Shown in pieces: positions 17,475 through 25,318 of a DNA stretch of 64,000 nucleotides (position 1 is the stretch's first letter; every line of letters starts with the position of its first letter). Under the pieces are notes generated by a model. That model did no database searches, was not told the DNA's origin, and saw only the letters and a list, made by a program, of their open reading frames with translations. The translations under genes and the position numbers were made by a program. Source of the stretch: Roseateles sp. YR242 (GTDB lineage Bacteria > Pseudomonadota > Gammaproteobacteria > Burkholderiales > Burkholderiaceae_C); NCBI RefSeq assembly GCF_900109745.1, contig NZ_FOAV01000003.1, positions 62,001 to 126,000 on the forward strand, read 5' to 3'.

Positions 17475-18824
17475 ATGTTCAGAGGTCTGTCCGCCCAGAG
17501 CTTCAATCCCTTTCATTGCTGCGTCCGGAACGACCGGGGCGACACCGAGCGCATGCCCAGGTGGATGGAAAGTCACAAGGGGCTTGGCAAACGATGGGTG
17601 GACGATGCACGGCAGTGCAAAAATCCACCCACCTGGTGTGAAACGTACTTCGAGAAGGGGGGCTGCGCCGTGGCTGATGCCCGGTCCGTACTGCGGGACC
17701 TCATGACGCCAAACCATGACAGCCAGGAGAAATACCGGGATCCCGCGCTGCTGGCCCTGCGCTCACCGCAGAGCGGTGGACCAGAGCTGGCCCAATTTGT
17801 GGATCACCTGATGCTTCACGACGTGCGGTATCTGCTGGTCCTCGGTGACGCATCAGCGCGGGCCCTGCGCCTCAATACTACAGCGCAAGATCAATGCCAC
17901 GTCACCGAGAACCAGAATTTTGCGACGGTCCTGACACAGTCGCCGGCCCTACCCGCCACGCCCGAAGGATGGGCGGCGACGCTGGAGATCCAACACCACG
18001 CTGCGGCCGGTGAGCTGCCCGAACCCGCCCCACAGCAAATCCGTGTCCTGCACGTGCAGCCGAAACAAGCCGGTCTGCTGGACCCGGATGAACTTCGAAC
18101 CCTCACCCAATGGATCACCGCAGCGGGTCCCCGGTCGCCAGTGGCCATCACTGGCGAGAGCGGCGATACGCCAGAGAGCCTGGGGTTGCCCGCGATGTTC
18201 GGGCAGATCGCCGCCACCATGGCCATCTTGCGTCGCCATCAGTATCGCAACCCTTACATTGAGCGCGGAGGCACACTGGCGGACGCGCCGATGCGCGAGT
18301 TATTCCGGGAACTTCATCAGCGGGATCCCGGATATATCTGTAGTTGGCGTCATCTTGCTGCCGTGGCGGCGGTCGCCGATGGCGGCACCCAGGCAGATCG
18401 CCTTCTCCCAGGCGTCGAAACCGTTGACCTCCCGCCTCCCATGACCTTCGCCGCCGCGTCGTCGAACCCCGACGCCCTTGCGATTGCGACACACCTTGAG
18501 GAGAGCGAGGTCGACGACCGGCCTTCTTCTCCCGAGATCGCCGCCGAGGAATCGTCTGAGCCCGGCAACTCGCCCATTGAGGCGCGCCTTGAGGGCAGTC
18601 AAGTCACCCGCCCTCTTGCTGAACTGCCCTACCTGGGCAATCCAAATGTGCTGGGGCTTCGATGGCACGACAAGGAGGTCGCCCGCCCTCTTGATGAGCT
18701 GCCATGCTTGGGCAATCCGAAGGTGCTGCGGCTTCGATGGCCCGACAAGGTTCAACAGGACAACCGGGGGTTTGTTGCCGATGAGCGCCTGACCACCAGC
18801 CTCTCCCACGAAACATCGGCCTGA
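17475..18824 (+). CDS. Protein tyrosine phosphatase-like protein lacking the catalytic loop residues
   Basis: 449 aa from the ATG (a GTG two codons upstream is also possible). No signal peptide. The middle resembles classical PTPs and type III effector PTPs: YRDPALLALRSPQ and ELAQFVDHLMLHDVRYLLVLGDA match the substrate-approach and core strand region. DELRTLTQWI, SPVAITGESGDTPES and AAMTMAIL-like helix match the P-loop region (the residues read are IAATMAIL), and MRELFRELHQRDPGYICSW matches the Q-loop region. The HCx5R loop is replaced by TGESGDTPES, with neither Cys nor Arg, so it would be catalytically dead if the alignment holds. The C-terminus has an acidic linker and two 25-residue repeats. 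The neighbours (LysR, gshA) give no functional link. PTP relation is by eye only. Confidence 0.5.
   Translation: MFRGLSAQSFNPFHCCVRNDRGDTERMPRWMESHKGLGKRWVDDARQCKNPPTWCETYFEKGGCAVADARSVLRDLMTPNHDSQEKYRDPALLALRSPQSGGPELAQFVDHLMLHDVRYLLVLGDASARALRLNTTAQDQCHVTENQNFATVLTQSPALPATPEGWAATLEIQHHAAAGELPEPAPQQIRVLHVQPKQAGLLDPDELRTLTQWITAAGPRSPVAITGESGDTPESLGLPAMFGQIAATMAILRRHQYRNPYIERGGTLADAPMRELFRELHQRDPGYICSWRHLAAVAAVADGGTQADRLLPGVETVDLPPPMTFAAASSNPDALAIATHLEESEVDDRPSSPEIAAEESSEPGNSPIEARLEGSQVTRPLAELPYLGNPNVLGLRWHDKEVARPLDELPCLGNPKVLRLRWPDKVQQDNRGFVADERLTTSLSHETSA
18603..18752 (+). repeat. Two 75-bp tandem repeats in the PTP-like gene
   Basis: 18603-18677 and 18678-18752 encode VTRPLAELPYLGNPNVLGLR... 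and VARPLDELPCLGNPKVLRLR..., each 25 residues ending in RWxDK. Similarity is visible at DNA and protein level, so the duplication is fairly recent. Confidence 0.88.
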
Positions 18825-18860
18825 CCCTCGCCCCGCCTGAAAACAGCTCGGGGCACCCGC

Positions 18861-20156
18861 TCAAGCGTAATCCTCAGCCTCAGGGTCGGTCGCTTCCAGC
18901 TCATAGCTCGCAGCCAGCATGGCCAGGCGTGCAATAACGCCATACATGTAGAAGCGGTTGGGCGCGCTGGCCCCCGGCTTCTCGCCCGGGGCAGGCAGGT
19001 GCGATGAGTGCGCAAAGGCCAGCGGCACATAGCTGGACCCCGGCGTGTTGAGGTTTTCATCCTCACCCCTGTCCGCGTGCACGCGGTAGAAGCCGCCCAC
19101 CACATAGCGGTCCATCATGTAGACCACCGGCTCGGCCACGGCGTCGTGCATCCGTTCGTGGGTGACCACGCCCTCCTGCACCAGCACCTGGGACACCACC
19201 TGGCCGTCCTTGATGACATTCATCTTGTTGCGAGCACGCCGGCCCAGCTCTTCCAGGTCCTTGGCGTCACGCACGGTCATGATGCCCATGCCGTAGGTGC
19301 CGGAATCGGGCTTGACCACCACAAACGGCTTTTCCTGGATGCCGTATTCCTTGTACTTGCGGCGCGTCTTGGTCAGCACGTTGTCGACCTGGGTCTGGAG
19401 CGCGTCCAGGCCGTCGCCGGTGCTGAAGTCCAGCCCACCCACGGCCACGGACTGCGGATAGATCAGCCAGGGGTCCATGCCCAGCAGCTTGGCAAACTTC
19501 TTGGCCACCTCCTCATACGCGCGGAAGTGCTGGCTCTTGCGCCGCAGGGCCCAGCCCGCGTGCAGCGGCGGCAGCAGGTACTGCTCATGCAGGTGGGTGA
19601 GTACCTCCGGGATGCCGGCGGAGAGGTCGTTGTTCAGCAGGATGGTGCAGGGGTCGAAATCCTTCAGGCCCAGGCGCGAGCGCTGCCGCACCAGCGGCTC
19701 CAGCGTCAGGCTGCTGCCGTCCGGCAGCGGCAGGGTCGTGGGTTCCTTGACGGCCTCGTCCAGCGAGCCCAGGCGCACATTCAGGCCGGCCATGCTGAAG
19801 ATACGCATCAACGTCTGGATGTTGGTCAGGTAGAAGCTGTTGCGGGTGTGCTTCTCCGGGATCAACAGCAGGTTTTTGGCTTCCGGGCAGATCTTCTCGA
19901 TGGCGGCCATGGCGGCCTGCACCGCCAGCGGCAGCATCTCCTGGGTGAGGTTGTTGAAGCCGCCAGGGAAGAGGTTGGTGTCCACCGGCGCCAGCTTGAA
20001 GCCGGCGTTGCGCAGATCCACCGAGCTGTAGAACGGCGGCGTGTGTTCCATCCACTCGAGCCGGAACCAGCGCTCGATGGCCGGCATGGACTCGAGCACG
20101 CGCTGCTCCAGCTCGTTGATGGGACCAGTCAGAGCGGTGATGAGGTGAGGGACCAT
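18861..20156 (-). CDS. gshA: Glutamate--cysteine ligase, proteobacterial GshA type
   Basis: 431 aa. Catalyses ATP-dependent ligation of glutamate and cysteine, the first step of glutathione synthesis. It is the short type found in beta- and some gammaproteobacteria, unrelated in length to the E. coli enzyme. Recognisable parts are DLRNAGFKLAPVDTNLFPGGFNNL, ILLNNDLSAGIPEVL, KPFVVVKPDSGTYGMGIM and YVVGGFYRVHADRGEDENLN. The gene lies downstream of the amtB operon but a terminator intervenes, so it has its own promoter. gshB is separated from it by four unrelated genes. Confidence 0.94.
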   Translation of the reverse strand: MVPHLITALTGPINELEQRVLESMPAIERWFRLEWMEHTPPFYSSVDLRNAGFKLAPVDTNLFPGGFNNLTQEMLPLAVQAAMAAIEKICPEAKNLLLIPEKHTRNSFYLTNIQTLMRIFSMAGLNVRLGSLDEAVKEPTTLPLPDGSSLTLEPLVRQRSRLGLKDFDPCTILLNNDLSAGIPEVLTHLHEQYLLPPLHAGWALRRKSQHFRAYEEVAKKFAKLLGMDPWLIYPQSVAVGGLDFSTGDGLDALQTQVDNVLTKTRRKYKEYGIQEKPFVVVKPDSGTYGMGIMTVRDAKDLEELGRRARNKMNVIKDGQVVSQVLVQEGVVTHERMHDAVAEPVVYMMDRYVVGGFYRVHADRGEDENLNTPGSSYVPLAFAHSSHLPAPGEKPGASAPNRFYMYGVIARLAMLAASYELEATDPEAEDYA

Positions 20157-20247
20157 GATGGACGGGCGCGAGCAGCCGGAGGTATTTGGATTTTAGGCAT
20201 CCGCACATGGGGGCCATCCACCCAAAGGCAAGGGGGGAGCCCGGACG

Positions 20248-20273
20248 AAAAAAAGCCGCCCCGAGGGGCGGCT
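20248..20273 (-). terminator. Rho-independent terminator after amtB
   Basis: In minus-strand reading, AGCCGCC pairs with GGCGGCT around a CCTCGG loop and is followed by TTTTTTT. It is about 55 bp beyond the amtB stop and separates that operon from gshA. Confidence 0.9.
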
Positions 20274-20328
20274 GGAAGTCGGGCGCCAGGGAGGACCTGG
20301 ATACCAACCGTTCATTGCAGGAACTTAC

Positions 20329-21858
20329 TTATTTGTGATACGCGGTCTCGCCGTGCGAGGTGATGTCCAGACCTTCGCGTTCGTCTTCTTCCGTGACACG
20401 CAGGCCCACGACCAGGTCCACGATCTTGAAGGCGACCACGGAGACCACACCCGACCACACGATGGTCAGCACCACAGCCTTGAGCTGGATCCAGACCTGC
20501 GAGGCGATGGAGTAGGCATCGGCCGTGACGGTGGCGGCAGTCACCCAGTCGCCCACGGCGCTCGGGCCGCCCAGGTTGGGCGAATTGAAGACACCGGTCA
20601 GCAGGGCGCCGACGATACCGCCCACGCCGTGCACGCCAAACACATCCAGGGAGTCATCCGCACCCAGCAGCTTCTTCAGGCCGGACACCCCCCACAGGCA
20701 GACGAAACCGGCGATCAGGCCGATGATCAGCGCGCCGCCGATACCGACGTTGCCGGCAGCCGGCGTGATGGCCACCAGGCCTGCGACGGCGCCCGAAGCG
20801 GCACCCAGCATCGAGGCCTTGCCCTTGAACAGCGCTTCACCCAGCGACCACGACAGCACGGCGGCAGCAGTGGCGAACAGCGTGTTGATGAAGCCCAGGG
20901 CGGCGAAGCCGTTGGCTTCCAGGGCGGAGCCGGCGTTGAAGCCGAACCAGCCCACCCACAGCAGCGAGGCACCGACCATGGTCAGGGTCAGGCTGTGCGG
21001 GGTGAAGGCTTCCTTGCCGTAACCGATGCGCTTGCCCACCATGTAGGCACCCACCAGGCCGGCGACCGCTGCGTTGATGTGCACCACCGTGCCGCCTGCG
21101 AAGTCCAGTGCGCCCCATTGCCAGATCAGGCCGGCCTTGCTGGTCATCTCGTCGGCCACAGCCGCAGAGGTGTAGGCATCCGGGCCCATCCAGAACCAGA
21201 CCATGTGGGCCATCGGCGCATAGCTGAAGGTGAACCACAGGACCATGAACAGCAGCACGGCGCTGAACTTGATGCGTTCGGCGAAGGCACCAACGATCAG
21301 GCAGCAGGTGATGCCGGCGAAGGTGGCCTGGAAGGCGGCGAAGACGATCTCGGGGATCACCACGCCCTTGCTGAAGGTAGCGGCGTTGGCGAAGGTGCCG
21401 GCGGCGTTGTCCCAGATGCCCTTCATGAACAGGCGATCGAAGCCACCGAAGAACTTGTTGCCTTCGGTGAACGCCAGGCTGTAGCCATACAGGGCCCACA
21501 GCACCACGATCAGCGAGAAGGTCACCATCACCTGCATCAGCACCGACAGCATGTTCTTGCTGCGGACCAGGCCGCCATAGAACAGGGCCAGGCCCGGCAC
21601 GGTCATCAGGATCACCAGCAGGGTGGACACCATCATCCAGGTGGTGTCGCCCTTGTTGGGCACCGGCGCGGGCGCGGCGGCGGCGGAGGCCGCTTCGGCG
21701 GGGGCCGAGGCGGCAGCCGCTGCGGGCGCGGCTTCAGGGGCGGACGCCACGGCGGCGGTCGCCACCGGTGCGGAGGCCGCGTCCTGCGCCATGGCCGCGG
21801 GGGCCAGGCTGGTAAAGGCTGCCGCGGCCAAGGCCAGGCAGGCAAGGAGTTTCTTCAT
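20329..21858 (-). CDS. amtB: Ammonium transporter
   Basis: 509 aa with signal peptide (residues 1-24), then an Ala/Pro-rich segment to about 68, then the Amt core of eleven helices. Motifs seen are TLLVILMTVPGLALFYGGLVRSKN, FAGGTVVHINA and FGVHGVGGIVGA, which hold the twin pore histidines, and TEEDEREGLDITSHGE at the cytoplasmic C-terminus that touches GlnK. It lies 61 bp after glnK. Expected to be made under nitrogen limitation from the sigma-54 promoter upstream of the operon. The long Ala-rich periplasmic N-terminus is common in Burkholderiales. Confidence 0.96.
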   Translation of the reverse strand: MKKLLACLALAAAAFTSLAPAAMAQDAASAPVATAAVASAPEAAPAAAAASAPAEAASAAAAPAPVPNKGDTTWMMVSTLLVILMTVPGLALFYGGLVRSKNMLSVLMQVMVTFSLIVVLWALYGYSLAFTEGNKFFGGFDRLFMKGIWDNAAGTFANAATFSKGVVIPEIVFAAFQATFAGITCCLIVGAFAERIKFSAVLLFMVLWFTFSYAPMAHMVWFWMGPDAYTSAAVADEMTSKAGLIWQWGALDFAGGTVVHINAAVAGLVGAYMVGKRIGYGKEAFTPHSLTLTMVGASLLWVGWFGFNAGSALEANGFAALGFINTLFATAAAVLSWSLGEALFKGKASMLGAASGAVAGLVAITPAAGNVGIGGALIIGLIAGFVCLWGVSGLKKLLGADDSLDVFGVHGVGGIVGALLTGVFNSPNLGGPSAVGDWVTAATVTADAYSIASQVWIQLKAVVLTIVWSGVVSVVAFKIVDLVVGLRVTEEDEREGLDITSHGETAYHK

Positions 21859-21919
21859 GTCGGACTCTCTACGTTGGATCTTGGGGGTGACTGCGTTCGA
21901 CTGCGCGGTGGGGGCAGGA

Positions 21920-23007
<1,088 letters not shown>

Positions 23008-23058
23008 GCGGGCTCCTGATACTTGTGGGGGGACGGTCTCCGAATCCACACCCAGCTT

Positions 23059-23074
23059 TGCAGCTTTTGTGCCA
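23059..23074 (-). promoter_or_regulatory. Sigma-54 (RpoN) promoter for torF-glnK-amtB
   Basis: In minus-strand reading TGGCACAAAAGCTGCA fits the -24/-12 consensus with GG-N10-GC spacing. It is about 50 bp upstream of the porin start. A nitrogen operon behind it makes the call likely. Confidence 0.78.
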
Positions 23075-23136
23075 GGCCCCAATCCGGCACACGGCGGCGC
23101 GGGGCCTTGCAGCCGCCGCCCCGAGATGCGCCATCT

Positions 23137-23153
23137 CGCACCAGGACAGTGCA
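23137..23153 (-). promoter_or_regulatory. NtrC-binding site, proximal
   Basis: Minus-strand TGCACTGTCCTGGTGCG matches the TGCACC-N4-TGGTGCA consensus at 11 of the 13 defined positions. It lies about 95 bp upstream of the predicted transcription start, a usual place for an NtrC enhancer. Confidence 0.72.
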
Positions 23154-23181
23154 ATTTGTGACTTCAGGTTTACCCTTGAGA

Positions 23182-23198
23182 CGCCCCAGGCGGGTGCC
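23182..23198 (-). promoter_or_regulatory. NtrC-binding site, distal
   Basis: Minus-strand GGCACCCGCCTGGGGCG is a weaker match to the same consensus, 45 bp beyond the proximal site. Paired sites allow cooperative NtrC binding. Confidence 0.5.
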
Positions 23199-23289
23199 CA
23201 ATGTGTCGGAAGGCCCGTAAAACGGGGCCGCCAGGGTTTGGGCAGACCGCTGCGGCGGAGCCCCGGATGCGGGCATGCGCCCGTGCGGC

Positions 23290-23307
23290 TGGCGCATGCA
23301 TGCGCCA
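23290..23307. repeat. 18-bp perfect palindrome between torF and HU
   Basis: TGGCGCATGCATGCGCCA reads the same on both strands. Just before it, CGGGC-ATGC-GCCCG (23270-23283) is another inverted repeat. They lie past the HU terminator and upstream of the NtrC sites. Function unknown. Confidence 0.7.
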
Positions 23308-23335
23308 AGGCGGGGCCTCACGGCCCGGCATGAAA

Positions 23336-23358
23336 AACGCCCGCACGAGGCGGGCGTT
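23336..23358 (-). terminator. Rho-independent terminator after HU
   Basis: Minus-strand stem AACGCCCGC / GCGGGCGTT with a five-base loop, followed by TTT. It starts about 20 bp after the HU stop codon. Confidence 0.88.
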
Positions 23359-23376
23359 GGATCGAGCAAGGCCCGA

Positions 23377-23652
23377 TTACTTGTTCACAGCGTCCTTCAG
23401 GGCCTTGCCGGCCGTGAACTTGGCCACCTTGGCGGCCGGGATTTCCAGCGCTTCGCCAGTGGCGGGGTTCTTGCCGGTACGGGCGGCACGGTCGCCCACC
23501 TTGAAGGTGCCGAAGCCCACCAGGGCGATGGTGTCGCCCTTGGCCAGTGCTTCGGTGATGGTTTCCAGGGTGGCATCCAGCAGGGACGAGGCCACAGCGC
23601 GGGTGACACCAGCCTTGGTGGCGATGCCTTCGATCAGTTCGCTTTTGTTCAT
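23377..23652 (-). CDS. hup: DNA-binding protein HU
   Basis: 91 aa, the normal HU length. [36 protein letters not shown] and the beta-arm segment [34 protein letters not shown] are canonical. It bends and compacts DNA as a dimer. It is followed by its own terminator and preceded by a 280-bp gap, so it is monocistronic. Confidence 0.97.
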   Translation of the reverse strand: MNKSELIEGIATKAGVTRAVASSLLDATLETITEALAKGDTIALVGFGTFKVGDRAARTGKNPATGEALEIPAAKVAKFTAGKALKDAVNK

Positions 23653-23869
23653 CAGACTCTCAAAACAGACCCGGATCCGGATGACCCGGGGGTCGCGATT
23701 ATCGGGCCTGCGGCCCGGGCGGGGAAAAAGCGAGTGTGTAGCACTTTCAGGGCGCCACCCGGCCTAGATAGGGCGGCGAACTGCAACAAAGTGTCCCTGA
23801 AGCGTGGGGCGGATCCCGCCGAGGTGACCGGCCGAAGGCGTTTAGGGGAAATTAATCAAAACCACTAAT

Positions 23870-23899
23870 TTGGCCGTTTTTAGAAAATTGGCCTAATTA
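23870..23899 (+). promoter_or_regulatory. Possible promoter in AT-rich gap
   Basis: TTGGCC (23870-23875) and TAATTA (23894-23899) are 18 bp apart in an unusually AT-rich stretch. Both boxes are imperfect. It could serve the small ORF at 23932 or be coincidental. Confidence 0.3.
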
Positions 23900-23931
23900 T
23901 TGGGTCTGACTAAAATCGCCAAAACCAACTC

Positions 23932-24054
23932 ATGGATGCCAACATCGTCATGCGCCGGGGTCACGGTCTCTACGGTCTGACAGACCCCTTCGTCCAGGAG
24001 ATCTGGAAGGCGCGAGCCGCATTGATGCGAACGCCAGACGGTCCGCCGGACTGA
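23932..24054 (+). CDS. Possible 40-residue protein
   Basis: ATG 23932 to TGA 24054 encodes MDANIVMRRGHGLYGLTDPF... of 40 residues, ending RTPDGPPD. There is no clear Shine-Dalgarno site and no family was recognised. It follows an AT-rich stretch (about 23850-23930) that stands out from the surroundings and may hold a promoter. Treat as tentative. The rest of the 23653-24136 gap holds the HU promoter region and nothing else recognised. Confidence 0.28.
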   Translation: MDANIVMRRGHGLYGLTDPFVQEIWKARAALMRTPDGPPD

Positions 24055-24136
24055 TCGGCCCCCGTCTCTCTAAGGAACATCCGGGGACATCCGAGGACCT
24101 TCAACGCTTCTCCGGTCATCCCCGCCCAGAAGCGCC

Positions 24137-25318
24137 TCAACGGCCCTTGGCCGATGTCACCATGCCCTGCCCCGCCGCCCAGGCGTTGATGTCGTCCCGG
24201 CGGATGGCGGCGGCCATCAGACCGGGGAAGGCGTCCGGCGTGCAGGCAAATGACGGCACCCCCAGCGCGGCCAGCTTGGCCGCCAGCGCGTGGTCATAGG
24301 CGGGTGCCCCCTCATCGCTCAAGGCCAGCAGGGTCACGAACTGCACCCCGCTGTCCACCAGCTCGGCGGCGCGGCGCTGCAGCTGCTGCTCCACCCCGCC
24401 CTCGTACAGGTCGGATATCAGCACAAAGATGGTGTTGCGCGGCTCCCGGATCAGCGACTGGCAATAGGCCACCGCCCCGTTGATGTCGGTCCCCCCGCCC
24501 AATTGCACGCCAAACAACAGGTCAACCGGGTCGTCCAGTTGCTCGGTCATGTCCACCACGGCGGTGTCGAACACCACCAGCTTGGTGCTCACCGCCGGCA
24601 GCGAGGCCATGACGCCCCCGAAGATGCTGGCGTAGACCACCGAATTGGCCATCGAGCCGCTCTGGTCGATGCACAGCACCACCTCGCGCTGCGGCCGGCG
24701 GGCCTTGCGGCCGTAGCCGTGCAAGGTCTCGGGGATGACCGTGCGGTGCGTGGGCTGCCAGTGGCGCAGGTTGGCGCGGATGGTGCGGTGCCAGTCGATC
24801 TCGGCCAGGCGAGGCCGACGATTGCGCTGGCTGCGGTCCAGGGCGCCGGTGACGGCGCTGCGCATGGGCTCCTCCATGCGCTTCATCAGTTCATCCACCA
24901 CCTGACGCACCACCATCCTGGCGGTGTCCTTGGTACCGGCCGGAATCACATGGGACAAGGCCATCAGGTTGGCTACCAGGTGCACGTTGGGCTGCACGTT
25001 CTGGAGCATCTCCGGCTGCAGCAGCATGTCGCGCAGGTTCAGCCGCTCCAGGGCGTCCTTCTGCAGGACCTGCACCACGCTGCTGGGGAAATACTTCCGG
25101 ATGTCGCCCAGCCAGCGCGCCACCTTGGGTGCCGAACCCCCTCGGCCCGCACGGCGATCGGCCGCCAGGCCCTGTCCGTCCTGGTCGTAGAGCGCGCTGA
25201 GCGCCTGGTCCATCTCCTGTTCCGGTCCGTTCAGACCCCCGCAGCTCTCCTGGGCCTCACTGCCCAGCACCAGGCGCCAGCGGCGCAGGCGGGCGGCGTC
25301 GTCCACCGGTGTCGTCAT
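24137..25318 (-). CDS. VWA domain protein (CoxE-like)
   Basis: 393 aa. A helical N-terminal half leads to a von Willebrand A domain. The MIDAS metal site is VVLCIDQSGSM with Asp218, and later FDTAVVDMTEQL, GGTDINGAV and FVLISDLYEGG supply the other MIDAS and core strands. VWA proteins next to MoxR ATPases act as metal-dependent adaptors in complex assembly or remodelling. The start overlaps the DUF5682 stop as ATGA. It is the last gene of the SWIM-DUF5691-MoxR-DUF5682-VWA operon. Confidence 0.88.
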   Translation of the reverse strand: MTTPVDDAARLRRWRLVLGSEAQESCGGLNGPEQEMDQALSALYDQDGQGLAADRRAGRGGSAPKVARWLGDIRKYFPSSVVQVLQKDALERLNLRDMLLQPEMLQNVQPNVHLVANLMALSHVIPAGTKDTARMVVRQVVDELMKRMEEPMRSAVTGALDRSQRNRRPRLAEIDWHRTIRANLRHWQPTHRTVIPETLHGYGRKARRPQREVVLCIDQSGSMANSVVYASIFGGVMASLPAVSTKLVVFDTAVVDMTEQLDDPVDLLFGVQLGGGTDINGAVAYCQSLIREPRNTIFVLISDLYEGGVEQQLQRRAAELVDSGVQFVTLLALSDEGAPAYDHALAAKLAALGVPSFACTPDAFPGLMAAAIRRDDINAWAAGQGMVTSAKGR

